From NCBI GenBank assembly GCA_024704765.1, contig JAKMXF010000222.1:186001-250000 (forward strand): DNA of 64,000 bases. The letters are read 5' to 3'. Below the pieces are notes generated by a model. That model saw nothing but the letters and a program-made list of their open reading frames with translations. It was not told the origin of the DNA and ran no database searches. Numbering within the stretch: the first letter of the stretch is position 1; every line of letters begins with the position of its first letter. A program made the translations under genes and the position numbers. Shown here piece by piece: positions 40,701 to 48,705 of the stretch. This DNA comes from Oopsacas minuta. Taxonomy: Eukaryota > Porifera > Hexactinellida > Lyssacinosida > Leucopsacidae.

Positions 40701-42759
40701 TTCTGCATTATCATGGGGAGATAACCTATGGATGACATTATTCCTATCTCTAGGACAATTATGTGTAGATGACAGAGGCACTGTACGTAGAAGCGCGGCT
40801 CAGTCATTATTCGCGACCTTAGAAACACACGGGGAGCTACTGAGTAAACCTGAATCTTGGAGTCATGTATTCTGGGAGTTGATCTTCCCTCTAGTTGATG
40901 AAATGAAGCTGGCTATAGAGACTGCTAGAACAACACCAGAATACGAATCTACTGTTATAATACATCATCATAGTAGGGATACAGCTCACAAGCAATGGGC
41001 AGAGACTCTTGCACTAGTTGGTATGCAGCTGGGTCGGTTAATCAAGGCCAGATGGGGAACTTTAGTATATCTGACAGATTTCGCGAAAATATGGACGGCT
41101 TATCTTGGCTTTGTTGAGTTCTGTTGTTTGAAATTCACACCCGAGGTAGCATTTCAAACGTTACAAAGTTTTCGTGATATTTTATTGAACGGTGTTAACT
41201 ATGATGAATCTAGCCAATCTATACACCTCTCCTCACAACATTTAGATGTCCGTTTGGATGAGGCTTATACGCAAGCCTGGTCAACTTGGATTCAACTCGC
41301 GAAAACTAAAATACCATCTATGCTTAAGGATATTGAAATTGCGACTGATAGAGCTATGTTACCGGAAATGTCCCATTTCCATGCTGTAGTTATAAATCTC
41401 GTCAAGTTAGGCCCTGCATTATTTATCCATGTAAAATCATCTTTACAAGTCTCACATATTTCTCAGCTATTCCAGCTGATTAGAACCTGTGTCCAGTGTC
41501 CAGTGGAGCGTGACGTATCACCTTTCCTTGTCCCTTCACCCACAGAAGATATCATTGCTCATTTACATGAATGCATTCTACATACAATCCATATTATCTT
41601 AATCGAAAAACTAACTACACAATCTATTCTGTGTTTTGAAGCTACAAGCCTTATGAGTCGTAAAACTGATTGGGAGGATAGTTTGTTGAATATTACTATC
41701 TCGAATGAATTTAAGCTATATATTCCTCTAATTTTGAAAGAATTATTCTTCTATTGCACTCTCATACATCAACCATTAGCTATACAAATTCCATCAGATC
41801 TTAAGTCCTATTTCATGGATGTAAATTATTACCCATTTTTCAAGGTTTGCTTGAGATTTCTGAAGGTATTACTGCCTCTATCTCTTGCTACTTCCATGGC
41901 TTATTCCGTATTTATTCCAGAATGTATGCCGAGCTTGGAAAAATTAATTCCCTTGAGATATCAATTATACACAAATTCAATGGAGAACTGGGAGAATATG
42001 ACCGATATGCTATTACTATTCTTCAAATGTTGTGTCCAGTATTCATTGGAACTCAATGAAACGCTCAAATCAACAAAAACGAGCATAAATCTTTCGCTCC
42101 TAGAATTATTCTCGCTTATAGAAAGTACAATATTTGAAATTACTCCAATCGACTCAACAAAGCAATATGTGTTAGACAGCCAGCGAAAAAGTATTCAGAT
42201 TATAGATCTACTGTTACGTAACTTTGAAAATAAACTACAAGAATTGCCATTTGACGTTTCTAATGCTTACCTCAACCTGTTGATAAAAGGTGCATTTCTT
42301 TTCCAAGAACTCGAATTCGAAATTGAACGAGAATTGTCCTATTCATGTTTAGATGCGTTTCTAGCTAGCACGCTCAAAGCCCAACCTGGCACATTTTCTA
42401 ATCGAACGTTTAAAAACTTAATTGACATTTCGATTGGAAAACTTTCATTATTTCCTAAGGAAAATATTGAATCCGAAGAGCCTTTGGTAAGTGAACAGGA
42501 AATGGTTTTAATCCTACAATTAATATGTCGTACTATTCAATCTGTCAACGAGCTACTTTCTCGTAACAAATCGAAACAGGATCAGAATTCCAAAGCCATC
42601 GTAGCGTTGTTAAGCAGAATATACATACCTTTAACAGACTGTTGTACTGTATCTTCGCTAAAAGTTAGAGAAACTCTCAAAATTACTCTCCAACAACTCG
42701 CCTCATGGATTATATTTTCAGGTACAAATTCTTATCTCTCTATTTCGTCCCAAGATTAG
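37747..42759 (+). CDS. MON2: MON2 homologue, Golgi Arf-GEF-like scaffold
   Basis: MON2 is related to the BIG/GBF Arf exchange factors but lacks the Sec7 domain. It works at the trans-Golgi and endosomes with DOPEY and ATP9A-type flippases. The product has 1670 residues in one exon (human about 1717). The N-terminal DCB block is clear: FIESLQQDLRNLSVEAKKKYP at residues 19-39, then the helical segment ending in QRLLTANSV. The HUS-type region follows (SLFRDLCQLTSGDPPFWL near 224). The C-terminal two thirds are helical HEAT-like repeats. There is no Sec7 signature, as expected. The start is the first ATG (AAGATGG context). The C terminus ends in a hydrophobic/Ser tail, and a small extra 3' exon cannot be excluded. 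Confidence 0.92.
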   Translation: MAQNQALQNSVKVGVNPKEFIESLQQDLRNLSVEAKKKYPNLREPLERGIMQLHEISIPTESFDALKDHVAEIVIASIMGIFDTKVTRLVYLGLQCIQRLLTANSVNKQSLQRLTALLAELAITGPEEVKVIQTLLQMVSTDLRSIQGSLLSKSLRITILLLSNKDPIVSNTASTALRQIVLTVFEWASTEDMKDISPKVSSDIKPRTTPTPGINVLPQLTPHAQDAHSLFRDLCQLTSGDPPFWLDRDLSLNKELGLELIESVLLSHKSLFFLHSEFSWLLTECASPLLIKLFSLVVTTPKIQSSGLLAMTSVLQSGTGHDMKALSFSIYVRLFRLLHILVNTYHPLLMMECEIFFSLLQRFIEQNSQLWQTSLALEVVRRFCIKSELLVALCKYYDMQPKSAQVFGNLIASMSHSFETMVREVVQQGGSGQLESIGQINKIPLLGSNKQSLLEMMDKPDPPHLSESYGCAVCLSAFDQLIRSFGGLYGEELNAKKSANSLESHEHVTNNEHTRKDANIISVLTAMITATWFPILNSFNLVIDQFIEEGTIESVLQCKQTFIYLTASLPLEKPRNYFVLSHCNWSLPPGVPKLPLTTEITNLATKLREFRHNTDENLFIPQVSAQRKHLQCLRSLLTLAHVHGSVLGLAWYPILCTLQEVYYYYNLEAYASAFSRKEQLQPQIVPHFTTTTLREDFIVLQQLMLKLFDSSQFLNDQALTCLLQALCRLCTESLVHIHVIPSSQNENPRLFCITKIQQVCSANLFRSNLFWENLSGHLLTACQSPNQLIASAAGESFIELIRNAIEFSHHPALDEQKELQRTFMQSFLELSLVQNDRHFSLQLSSLNVILQQSITYVNFSWDIILSILTYAASTSSTAIVKLGYRNLQYIIADCLPVITVEYHTVVILTTAMYGRQEVEINTSFSAVGQLWNLADYFFQDWKRIQSADHTNSFEKNAFLNNSTDTISTPIMRFLQNNKLVQIGTNSALSWGDNLWMTLFLSLGQLCVDDRGTVRRSAAQSLFATLETHGELLSKPESWSHVFWELIFPLVDEMKLAIETARTTPEYESTVIIHHHSRDTAHKQWAETLALVGMQLGRLIKARWGTLVYLTDFAKIWTAYLGFVEFCCLKFTPEVAFQTLQSFRDILLNGVNYDESSQSIHLSSQHLDVRLDEAYTQAWSTWIQLAKTKIPSMLKDIEIATDRAMLPEMSHFHAVVINLVKLGPALFIHVKSSLQVSHISQLFQLIRTCVQCPVERDVSPFLVPSPTEDIIAHLHECILHTIHIILIEKLTTQSILCFEATSLMSRKTDWEDSLLNITISNEFKLYIPLILKELFFYCTLIHQPLAIQIPSDLKSYFMDVNYYPFFKVCLRFLKVLLPLSLATSMAYSVFIPECMPSLEKLIPLRYQLYTNSMENWENMTDMLLLFFKCCVQYSLELNETLKSTKTSINLSLLELFSLIESTIFEITPIDSTKQYVLDSQRKSIQIIDLLLRNFENKLQELPFDVSNAYLNLLIKGAFLFQELEFEIERELSYSCLDAFLASTLKAQPGTFSNRTFKNLIDISIGKLSLFPKENIESEEPLVSEQEMVLILQLICRTIQSVNELLSRNKSKQDQNSKAIVALLSRIYIPLTDCCTVSSLKVRETLKITLQQLASWIIFSGTNSYLSISSQD

Positions 42760-42997
42760 GCAAGTTGTTTACTGCAGCGTTATAGTAGATGTTTAAATTT
42801 GGGTGTATTGTGCATTGTTGTTTTGCAGTAAGATTGTAATTCTCTTAATTAGTAAGATTCGTTTTACAGTATGCTAAATCGATACTTTACTCGCCAACAA
42901 TGCGAAATATGGAAGCATGGACAATGCTCTATTTCTCTGAAAAAATTGTTATTTGCATTGTTTTTTAACAAAATATTTACTATAAAATGTGTCTATA

Positions 42998-43178
42998 CAG
43001 TCAATTCCTGTTATATCTAACACGGATATACCGAAATACCCGCTTATATCTAAGTCTAAAATTGTGCAAATATGGCCTCAGTTCGTCAAAACAGAAATTT
43101 CATCGAGTATATAGAACTCAGCTTATATCTAAGTAATTATCGCGGTCCCTTGAGCTTCGATATAACAGGAGTTGACTG
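42998..43178. mobile_element. MITE family 1 copy, reverse orientation (181 bp)
   Basis: The left end CAGTCAATTCCTGTTATATC follows TA (42996-42997). The right end ATAACAGGAGTTGACTG is followed by CA. The inner motifs are the reverse complement of the copy at 755, for example CGCGGTCCCTTGAGCTTCGATATAAC on the right. It ends 38 bp before the TMEM86-like start codon. Confidence 0.85.
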
Positions 43179-43216
43179 CAATTATTGTTGGAATATTAGC
43201 TCATTTCCGGGAAGAA

Positions 43217-43864
43217 ATGAAAGAAGTATTTGTAACTCTCTATCTACTCAGTTCCTGTATATATTTCAAAGATTTTCCAAAAACACCACTATTCATCTAC
43301 AAGCTTTTACCAATAATACTCCTGCTTTTTAATACATTTATTAATGCATATTCATCATCATTTCCATCGCACCTTTTAATCTTATTACTAGCTCAATTTT
43401 TCTCCCTATTAGGAGATACCTTATTATTATTCCCCGCCCAATATTTTCTCCATGGAATAGGTGCATTCCTTATGACACAGATTTTATATACATATCTGTT
43501 TGGTGTTGATTTGTGTTATATAAATACTTTCACTTTAGTTGGTTGTTTATCCACGATTCTTTTCACTACAATTCTATATCCAAATCTACCTAACAGCAAT
43601 ATATTATTCATAGCAGTTTTGGTGTATTGTATTTTCATAAGTATAATGCTTGCCAGTGCAACTACACTGTTAGGAAGACAGGGATTTGGTTTAGCATCTG
43701 TATTCGCGTTTTTTGGAGCTGTCTTATTCTACATTTCTGATTTCAGTCTGGCATTCAATAAGTGGGTTGTAAAATTAGAGTTTTTTCAATTCGTAACTAT
43801 GTCTACGTATTATGTAGCTCAATTGTTGATTTCTCTTGCGATTGTTCGTTTAGATCTAGAATAA
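43217..43864 (+). CDS. TMEM86-like lysoplasmalogenase (YhhN family)
   Basis: The protein has 215 residues with about seven to eight hydrophobic membrane segments and short loops. YhhN/TMEM86 proteins cleave the vinyl-ether bond of lysoplasmalogens in the ER membrane. Family-type features are YKLLPIILLLF near residue 23, LLAQFFSLLGDTLLL near 55, where the acidic residue lies within a membrane helix, a phosphate-region GAVLFYISDFSLAFNK near 175, and a C-terminal YYVAQLLIS. The paired in-membrane Asp residues (GDTLL and ISDFSLA) are the family hallmark. I chose ATG 43217. The frame is open further upstream into the MITE, but no ATG is there. A and B paralogues cannot be separated. Confidence 0.82.
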   Translation: MKEVFVTLYLLSSCIYFKDFPKTPLFIYKLLPIILLLFNTFINAYSSSFPSHLLILLLAQFFSLLGDTLLLFPAQYFLHGIGAFLMTQILYTYLFGVDLCYINTFTLVGCLSTILFTTILYPNLPNSNILFIAVLVYCIFISIMLASATTLLGRQGFGLASVFAFFGAVLFYISDFSLAFNKWVVKLEFFQFVTMSTYYVAQLLISLAIVRLDLE

Positions 43865-43976
43865 AGTTTGTATTTGTATATATAAGTAAATTTATTCTGT
43901 AATCGGAATGGGTTATGTGTATTGTTTTAAATATTCTTTATACACGTATTATAACATTTTATTATTGATATTACAT

Positions 43977-44105
43977 TGTAACCTCCACAAACCCGGTACC
44001 AGGGAAGCAGAAAAATGCTACCCCGTATCTCCCTCGTTTTTGGAGTTCATTTGTATGGGATTATGAATTCACTCCGTTTCCACAGGCCCTGTTGTGGAGG
44101 TTACA
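43977..44105. mobile_element. Short inverted-repeat element overlapping the PGS1 5' end
   Basis: TGTAACCTCCACAA at 43977-43990 is exactly inverted as TTGTGGAGGTTACA at 44092-44105. This 129-bp unit looks like a MITE with 14-bp perfect termini. No clear target duplication is visible. It includes the first in-frame ATG (44015) of the PGS1 reading frame. Confidence 0.55.
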
Positions 44106-45490
44106 CGGCATTCATGTATTTTCGTACATTGATTAATATATTATATTTCTTTATAAGAATGACAATCGATTTGAATACAACTTCCTGGTTACATAAGAAC
44201 TGCCCAGGATTTTACGTGAAGGGAGATAACATAGAAATAATTAATTCGCCTCAACAATTCTACCGATCTCTTTTACACAAAATACAAACTTCAAATCACA
44301 GAATTACAATATCCTCATTATACATCGGGACAGGGAATTTGGAGGAAGAATTAGTGAATGCGATTGACAAGCGGATGTGTGAAAAACTGCACTTAAAAGT
44401 ATGTATTCTATTAGATAGATTAAGAGGTACACGTGGTGACCCAAACTCCCTCATGCTCCTTCTTCCTCTCATCAAAAAACACAAAAACAGACTCCAACTA
44501 AGTCTGTACACAACTCCCATACTGAGAGATTATAAACTTTACATGCCACAGAGGTTAAATGAAGGCTTAGGAGTACAGCACATAAAAGCATACATATTCG
44601 ACAATGATATTATAATTAGTGGGTGTAATCTATCTGAATTATATTTTACACACAGACAAGATCGTTATATACTATTACAAAACGCGCCTAATTTAATACA
44701 ATACATTGATGACGTAGTAAAGACTGTTTGTTTGCACTCTGAACAAGTGACAGGGAAATTAGGTAACGTTTCGAAAAACAATGCATTAATATCACAGACA
44801 TTAGGCAAAGCTGTAAAAAAATTAATTTCCAAATATACTGTGACGCCGAATGGTCTGGAAAGTGATACTATAATATACCCTACAATACAAATGTTCCAAC
44901 ATGGGATTATTCAAGATTTAACGGCGACGCGGGATCTATTCATGAATACAAACTCCACTGATTCAGTGTATATCTCTTCTGGTTACTTTAATATGCCTGA
45001 TTTATTCACCGATACATTTACATTGAGTAAAGCTAAATTTCATGTTCTAGCTGCATCTGAACAGGCTAATGGTTTCTACAAAGCACAGGGCTTATCTCGT
45101 TACATCCCCACGATGTATTTACAATTATCTAATCAATTCCTGGAGCTTATTAAAGATTCGAATAAACATATTAAATATTACGAATTCCAAAAGGAAAATT
45201 GGTCATTTCATGCTAAAGGGATATGGTATTATAAAAACGGCGATGATTTTCCTTTCCTTACACTAATAGGATCTCCGAATTATGGTTATAGATCTGTATG
45301 GAGAGATTTAGAACTTCAATTCTTCATACAAACTAATAACAACTCGTTAAAACGAAAACTCGATACTGAATGCAAAAGTCTATATCATCCATCTACAACA
45401 GCTGAGATAAGTTCCAAAGTTATTAGGAGAGATAGACATGTAGCAACTTATGTAAAATTAGCAACCAAATTACTTAGAGGTTTTCTATGA
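44015..45490 (+). CDS. PGS1: Phosphatidylglycerophosphate synthase, mitochondrial (PGS1)
   Basis: It makes phosphatidylglycerophosphate from CDP-diacylglycerol and glycerol-3-phosphate, the committed step to cardiolipin at the inner mitochondrial membrane. It belongs to the phospholipase D superfamily with two HxK motifs: QHIKAYIFDNDIIISG near residue 190 and HAKGIWYY near 397, the latter followed by LIGSPNYGYRSVWRDLE. The LYIGTGNLEEELV block and the HRQDRYILLQ block are also conserved. The first ATG, 44015, lies inside a short inverted-repeat element, so the original start may be 44114 (Met34, a basic-hydrophobic presequence) or 44159 (Met49, just before the conserved domain). A mitochondrial presequence favours 44114. 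Confidence 0.92.
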   Translation: MLPRISLVFGVHLYGIMNSLRFHRPCCGGYTAFMYFRTLINILYFFIRMTIDLNTTSWLHKNCPGFYVKGDNIEIINSPQQFYRSLLHKIQTSNHRITISSLYIGTGNLEEELVNAIDKRMCEKLHLKVCILLDRLRGTRGDPNSLMLLLPLIKKHKNRLQLSLYTTPILRDYKLYMPQRLNEGLGVQHIKAYIFDNDIIISGCNLSELYFTHRQDRYILLQNAPNLIQYIDDVVKTVCLHSEQVTGKLGNVSKNNALISQTLGKAVKKLISKYTVTPNGLESDTIIYPTIQMFQHGIIQDLTATRDLFMNTNSTDSVYISSGYFNMPDLFTDTFTLSKAKFHVLAASEQANGFYKAQGLSRYIPTMYLQLSNQFLELIKDSNKHIKYYEFQKENWSFHAKGIWYYKNGDDFPFLTLIGSPNYGYRSVWRDLELQFFIQTNNNSLKRKLDTECKSLYHPSTTAEISSKVIRRDRHVATYVKLATKLLRGFL

Positions 45491-45936
45491 CACAATTCTT
45501 AGAAACCTTTTGAGTTCTTCCTTTAGTGGAATTTATTTATGCATTTATTACAAAGCATCAAACGACTGTTTTAAATATAGAAGAGCAAAATTTTTAATGA
45601 CTTTTATGTATTTTGCATATTTATTTACGAATTCTAAAGGATATCGTATACGGTATTAATTGAATGAACTTCCTGCAACGAAAGTCACGTACAACCAAAC
45701 TTCCTTTCAATTTTATTGTGTAGGATTTATAATTCCTTAAGTTTCTTGGTTTGTGTTTTTATTGCATTTACCACGTTAAAACATGTTTTTTCCTTCAATA
45801 AAGATGTATGCTTTACTCTGTAAATTGATATTTAAACAATAATTGTATTGAATATACAGTTTTGTAATTAGAATTTGAATGAAACCTTGATTGTTATTTT
45901 GAAAAAACAGTGATAATTAAATTCATAAAACGCAAA
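45491..45936. other. Intergenic spacer
   Basis: AT-rich spacer between PGS1 and the LIM gene. It holds TTCAATAAAGATG near 45794-45806, a likely polyadenylation signal for PGS1. An acceptor-like AAAACAG ends 27 bp before the LIM-gene ATG. Nothing else is seen. Confidence 0.4.
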
Positions 45937-47742
45937 ATGTCGACAGATCGAATAACTGAACAGTCGAACTTATTTGATTCAGATGATGACGGTGGAGAAG
46001 ACATTTTTAACACAACAGAATCACCGCGAAAAGTAACTAAAAAAGTAGTCACACAAGAAAACGATCCATTTCTAAACATTCTCGATTCGGAGACGACCAA
46101 TTTGTCCCCCTATCTAACACCCAGCACGCAATCCCCAGGGGGCGTTGATATTAGCGATGATTTAGGATCCCAAAACATAGCAGATTCATCCGAAGACTTT
46201 GAGAAACAATTAGTAGCTGAAAAAGCACGTTCTGCTACATACAACGCACTGAACAATGAGCTCTATGAAAAACTGGAAACTGTAGAACTTGAATTGGAAC
46301 AAACTAAATTTGATTATGCAAAGAGTCAAGAAAAATTGTCTTCCAAACTCGAGGAAGAATCACAGTGGAATTTACAAAAAGAAGCATTGAAATCTCAGCT
46401 TAGAATCTCTCAAGACGAAAATCAAAAGCTTAAAACGGAAAATCAGGAATTAGGCGTCCAATCTCAAATGGAGAACGATACCACAAGCGACCAAGTAGCA
46501 GTATTGAGGAGTGAACTTAACAATGCTTTGACTGATAAGGAAAATGCCATCAAGAATTTACAAAAGGTGGAAACCACATTATCGAATCTAAGTAAAGAGA
46601 ATAAGAATCAGGATAATTATATTAGTGATCTAAAGTCTCAATTAGCAGAGAAAAATGAGACTATTGCTCAACTAGAACAACAAAAGGTTTCGGCCGCTAG
46701 AGAAGATATAAGTGATAAAGATATGAGTTCTACTATTAAAAATTTAGAAAAAAGTATTGCCTTGAAAGATCAGAAAATTTCAGAACTGGAGGATTTGGCT
46801 ATAATTGCTCGTCGCAGTAAGCGACAAGAACAGGAAATGAAATTACAAGATGAAAAGATAATTACACTTGAGAGGAGAGTCGAGTTCCTGCAAAATCAAG
46901 ACCGATTGAGGACCAAATCTCCGACCGAAGATCAAATATCAAATCCGCAAGTTGAACTTGTGCCGCAGCCAATCGAACCAGTTGAAAAGCAAATCGAACA
47001 ACTAGTTAAACCAGTTCTAGAGGTTGCCGAACCTGTACTCCAACAAACACAAGCTAGTCATACCAAGAAATCTGCTCCAGTGCCTGGAACACCTAAAATA
47101 TCGATAGACACGTCTGCACACGTGAATTCAGCTCTTCCTCCCCGTGAAACACAGAATAAGACTGCTGTTATTGTCGATAGACAAACCGGCAAAAGTTTAC
47201 GCACGGCTACACTCGAGGAGCGAATGAAGAAATTCCGGGGGTCCGCAGAGAATATCGCCAGTGATGAGTCTTCTGCGACTAAACACACTTTCCGACGTGT
47301 GTCATCCTCAGGGTCAGCTCGTAGTACACCCAGTCCCGACATTTTACGAGCTACGTCTCTCCCTGTATCACCGGATATCGGAGAAACTGAAATAAAGATC
47401 GATCCTCCTCAAAGCCTACCACCTCGGGATCCGAGTGATGCCAATAAAGTAGTCAAATCTCCACTCAAAAAGACATACAGCCCACTACTTTCTAGAGCTA
47501 ATAGAGCAGATGTAGATCCTGATATATGCATATCATGCGGACGTCGTGCCTACCCAATCGAAAAAATCACAGTTGACAAAATGCCTTACCATAAATTCTG
47601 TTTCAAATGCATAATCTGCAAATCAATACTGCGCCCTGGGAAACACGCATCTTATGAAGGCACTATTTACTGTTTAAACCATTTTAAACAGGAGTTTTTG
47701 GGAGGTGGAGGCAAATACCCTGGACAAATAAGACACTATTAG
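45937..47742 (+). CDS. Coiled-coil protein with one C-terminal LIM domain
   Basis: The protein has 601 residues from one exon. The first 80 residues are acidic and Ser/Thr-rich. Residues about 85-325 form a long coiled coil rich in Glu, Gln, Lys and Leu. A Pro/Ser/Thr-rich linker with several SP/TP sites follows. The C-terminal about 60 residues are a single LIM domain: CISCGRRAYPIEKI, the CFKCIICKSIL pair, then YCLNHFKQEF. The spacing fits the EPLIN/LIMD2/MICAL kind of LIM. Such proteins usually link actin or adhesion sites, but the family assignment here is only by the LIM type. The ATG at 45937 is the first Met of a frame that opens at an acceptor-like AG. Confidence 0.78.
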   Translation: MSTDRITEQSNLFDSDDDGGEDIFNTTESPRKVTKKVVTQENDPFLNILDSETTNLSPYLTPSTQSPGGVDISDDLGSQNIADSSEDFEKQLVAEKARSATYNALNNELYEKLETVELELEQTKFDYAKSQEKLSSKLEEESQWNLQKEALKSQLRISQDENQKLKTENQELGVQSQMENDTTSDQVAVLRSELNNALTDKENAIKNLQKVETTLSNLSKENKNQDNYISDLKSQLAEKNETIAQLEQQKVSAAREDISDKDMSSTIKNLEKSIALKDQKISELEDLAIIARRSKRQEQEMKLQDEKIITLERRVEFLQNQDRLRTKSPTEDQISNPQVELVPQPIEPVEKQIEQLVKPVLEVAEPVLQQTQASHTKKSAPVPGTPKISIDTSAHVNSALPPRETQNKTAVIVDRQTGKSLRTATLEERMKKFRGSAENIASDESSATKHTFRRVSSSGSARSTPSPDILRATSLPVSPDIGETEIKIDPPQSLPPRDPSDANKVVKSPLKKTYSPLLSRANRADVDPDICISCGRRAYPIEKITVDKMPYHKFCFKCIICKSILRPGKHASYEGTIYCLNHFKQEFLGGGGKYPGQIRHY

Positions 47743-48705
47743 TTATACACAGTGTGAATTTGTGATATTATTACTTTTACATATAGCAACAAATAGTTAG
47801 AGTGATTTCTGTTTAGGTAGATTAAATATACAAATAATTACTAAATTATATCTTTTGATGTATTCAATAGGAAGTAAGTAGGTAGTATTGCTGTTATGCT
47901 ACCATCTTTTATTTAACCTTGGTTGTTGGTTGTGGATTAGTAGTTATTAATTACATATTTTTGCTTTCTTATAAGTGATTTTAACTTAATATATATTCCC
48001 GAGATTTATTTACTAAATCTCGGTATATTCGACAATTCCCTGGATTTCTAAGTATTACGTCCATAAATAGAAGTTTTAGCTATTATTTGGGAAATGTACA
48101 GAAATTTGTAGTACAGTAGAATCTCGTTAATACGTACAAGAGCTGAAGTTGTGTACTTCTTATCCGGAAATTCGTATTAACGAAGTTCTACTGTATTTCC
48201 CAGGATTATCAAATGTGTCCCTGTATTTCCTGTAAAACCCCGGCATAATCCAGAGATTCAGGAGCGTTGGCAAGTATGGTTATTGTACATAGCATAGAAA
48301 TCCCTCTTACTGGAGTGTAAAATTCCGCACTAGAACCTATTATTACATTTATATTTATTCATTGAAATAATATCGAAGGGGTATATATTAATTATAACCA
48401 TGAGGATACTTTTTACAGTTATTATAACCACCATGATATGAGGTAGTATATTTGAGCGAAAATTCACTCAAAAACAATGAACTAACATATTTTCTAATAA
48501 AAACAATCAACACAACTCAAAATTGCTGAATATATTAATTGTGGTAAAGTTCACTGATTAAAACATAATATTCAGATGATCATGTAACTATTGCATGCTG
48601 AATACTGTGACGTAAGATTACACACAGTAGTATTATATTCAATAGCTTCTTCTGTCTAGCTATAAGTAGCTCATATTAGCTTGAATACAATACATAAATT
48701 GTTTC
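47743..48705. other. Intergenic region with nested repeats
   Basis: About 0.96 kb between the LIM gene and the ankyrin gene. It holds a decayed element (about 48000-48285) with a MITE inserted in it at 48114-48193. The rest is AT-rich, with a short direct repeat of TTATAACCA(C/T)CATGA (near 48394 and 48422). No gene is seen. Confidence 0.45.
48114..48193. mobile_element. TA-flanked MITE, family 2 (80 bp, Tigger-like ends)
   Basis: The left end CAGTAGAATCTCGTTAATACG and the right end CGTATTAACGAAGTTCTACTG are inverted repeats, flanked by TA (48112-48113 and 48194-48195). The termini resemble Tigger/pogo elements. A half copy of the same right end is at about 63375-63425, and another start is seen at the window end. 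Confidence 0.82.

Noticed and set aside
43172..43216. Upstream extension of the TMEM86-like frame
   Set aside because: No ATG; it begins in the terminal repeat of the MITE.
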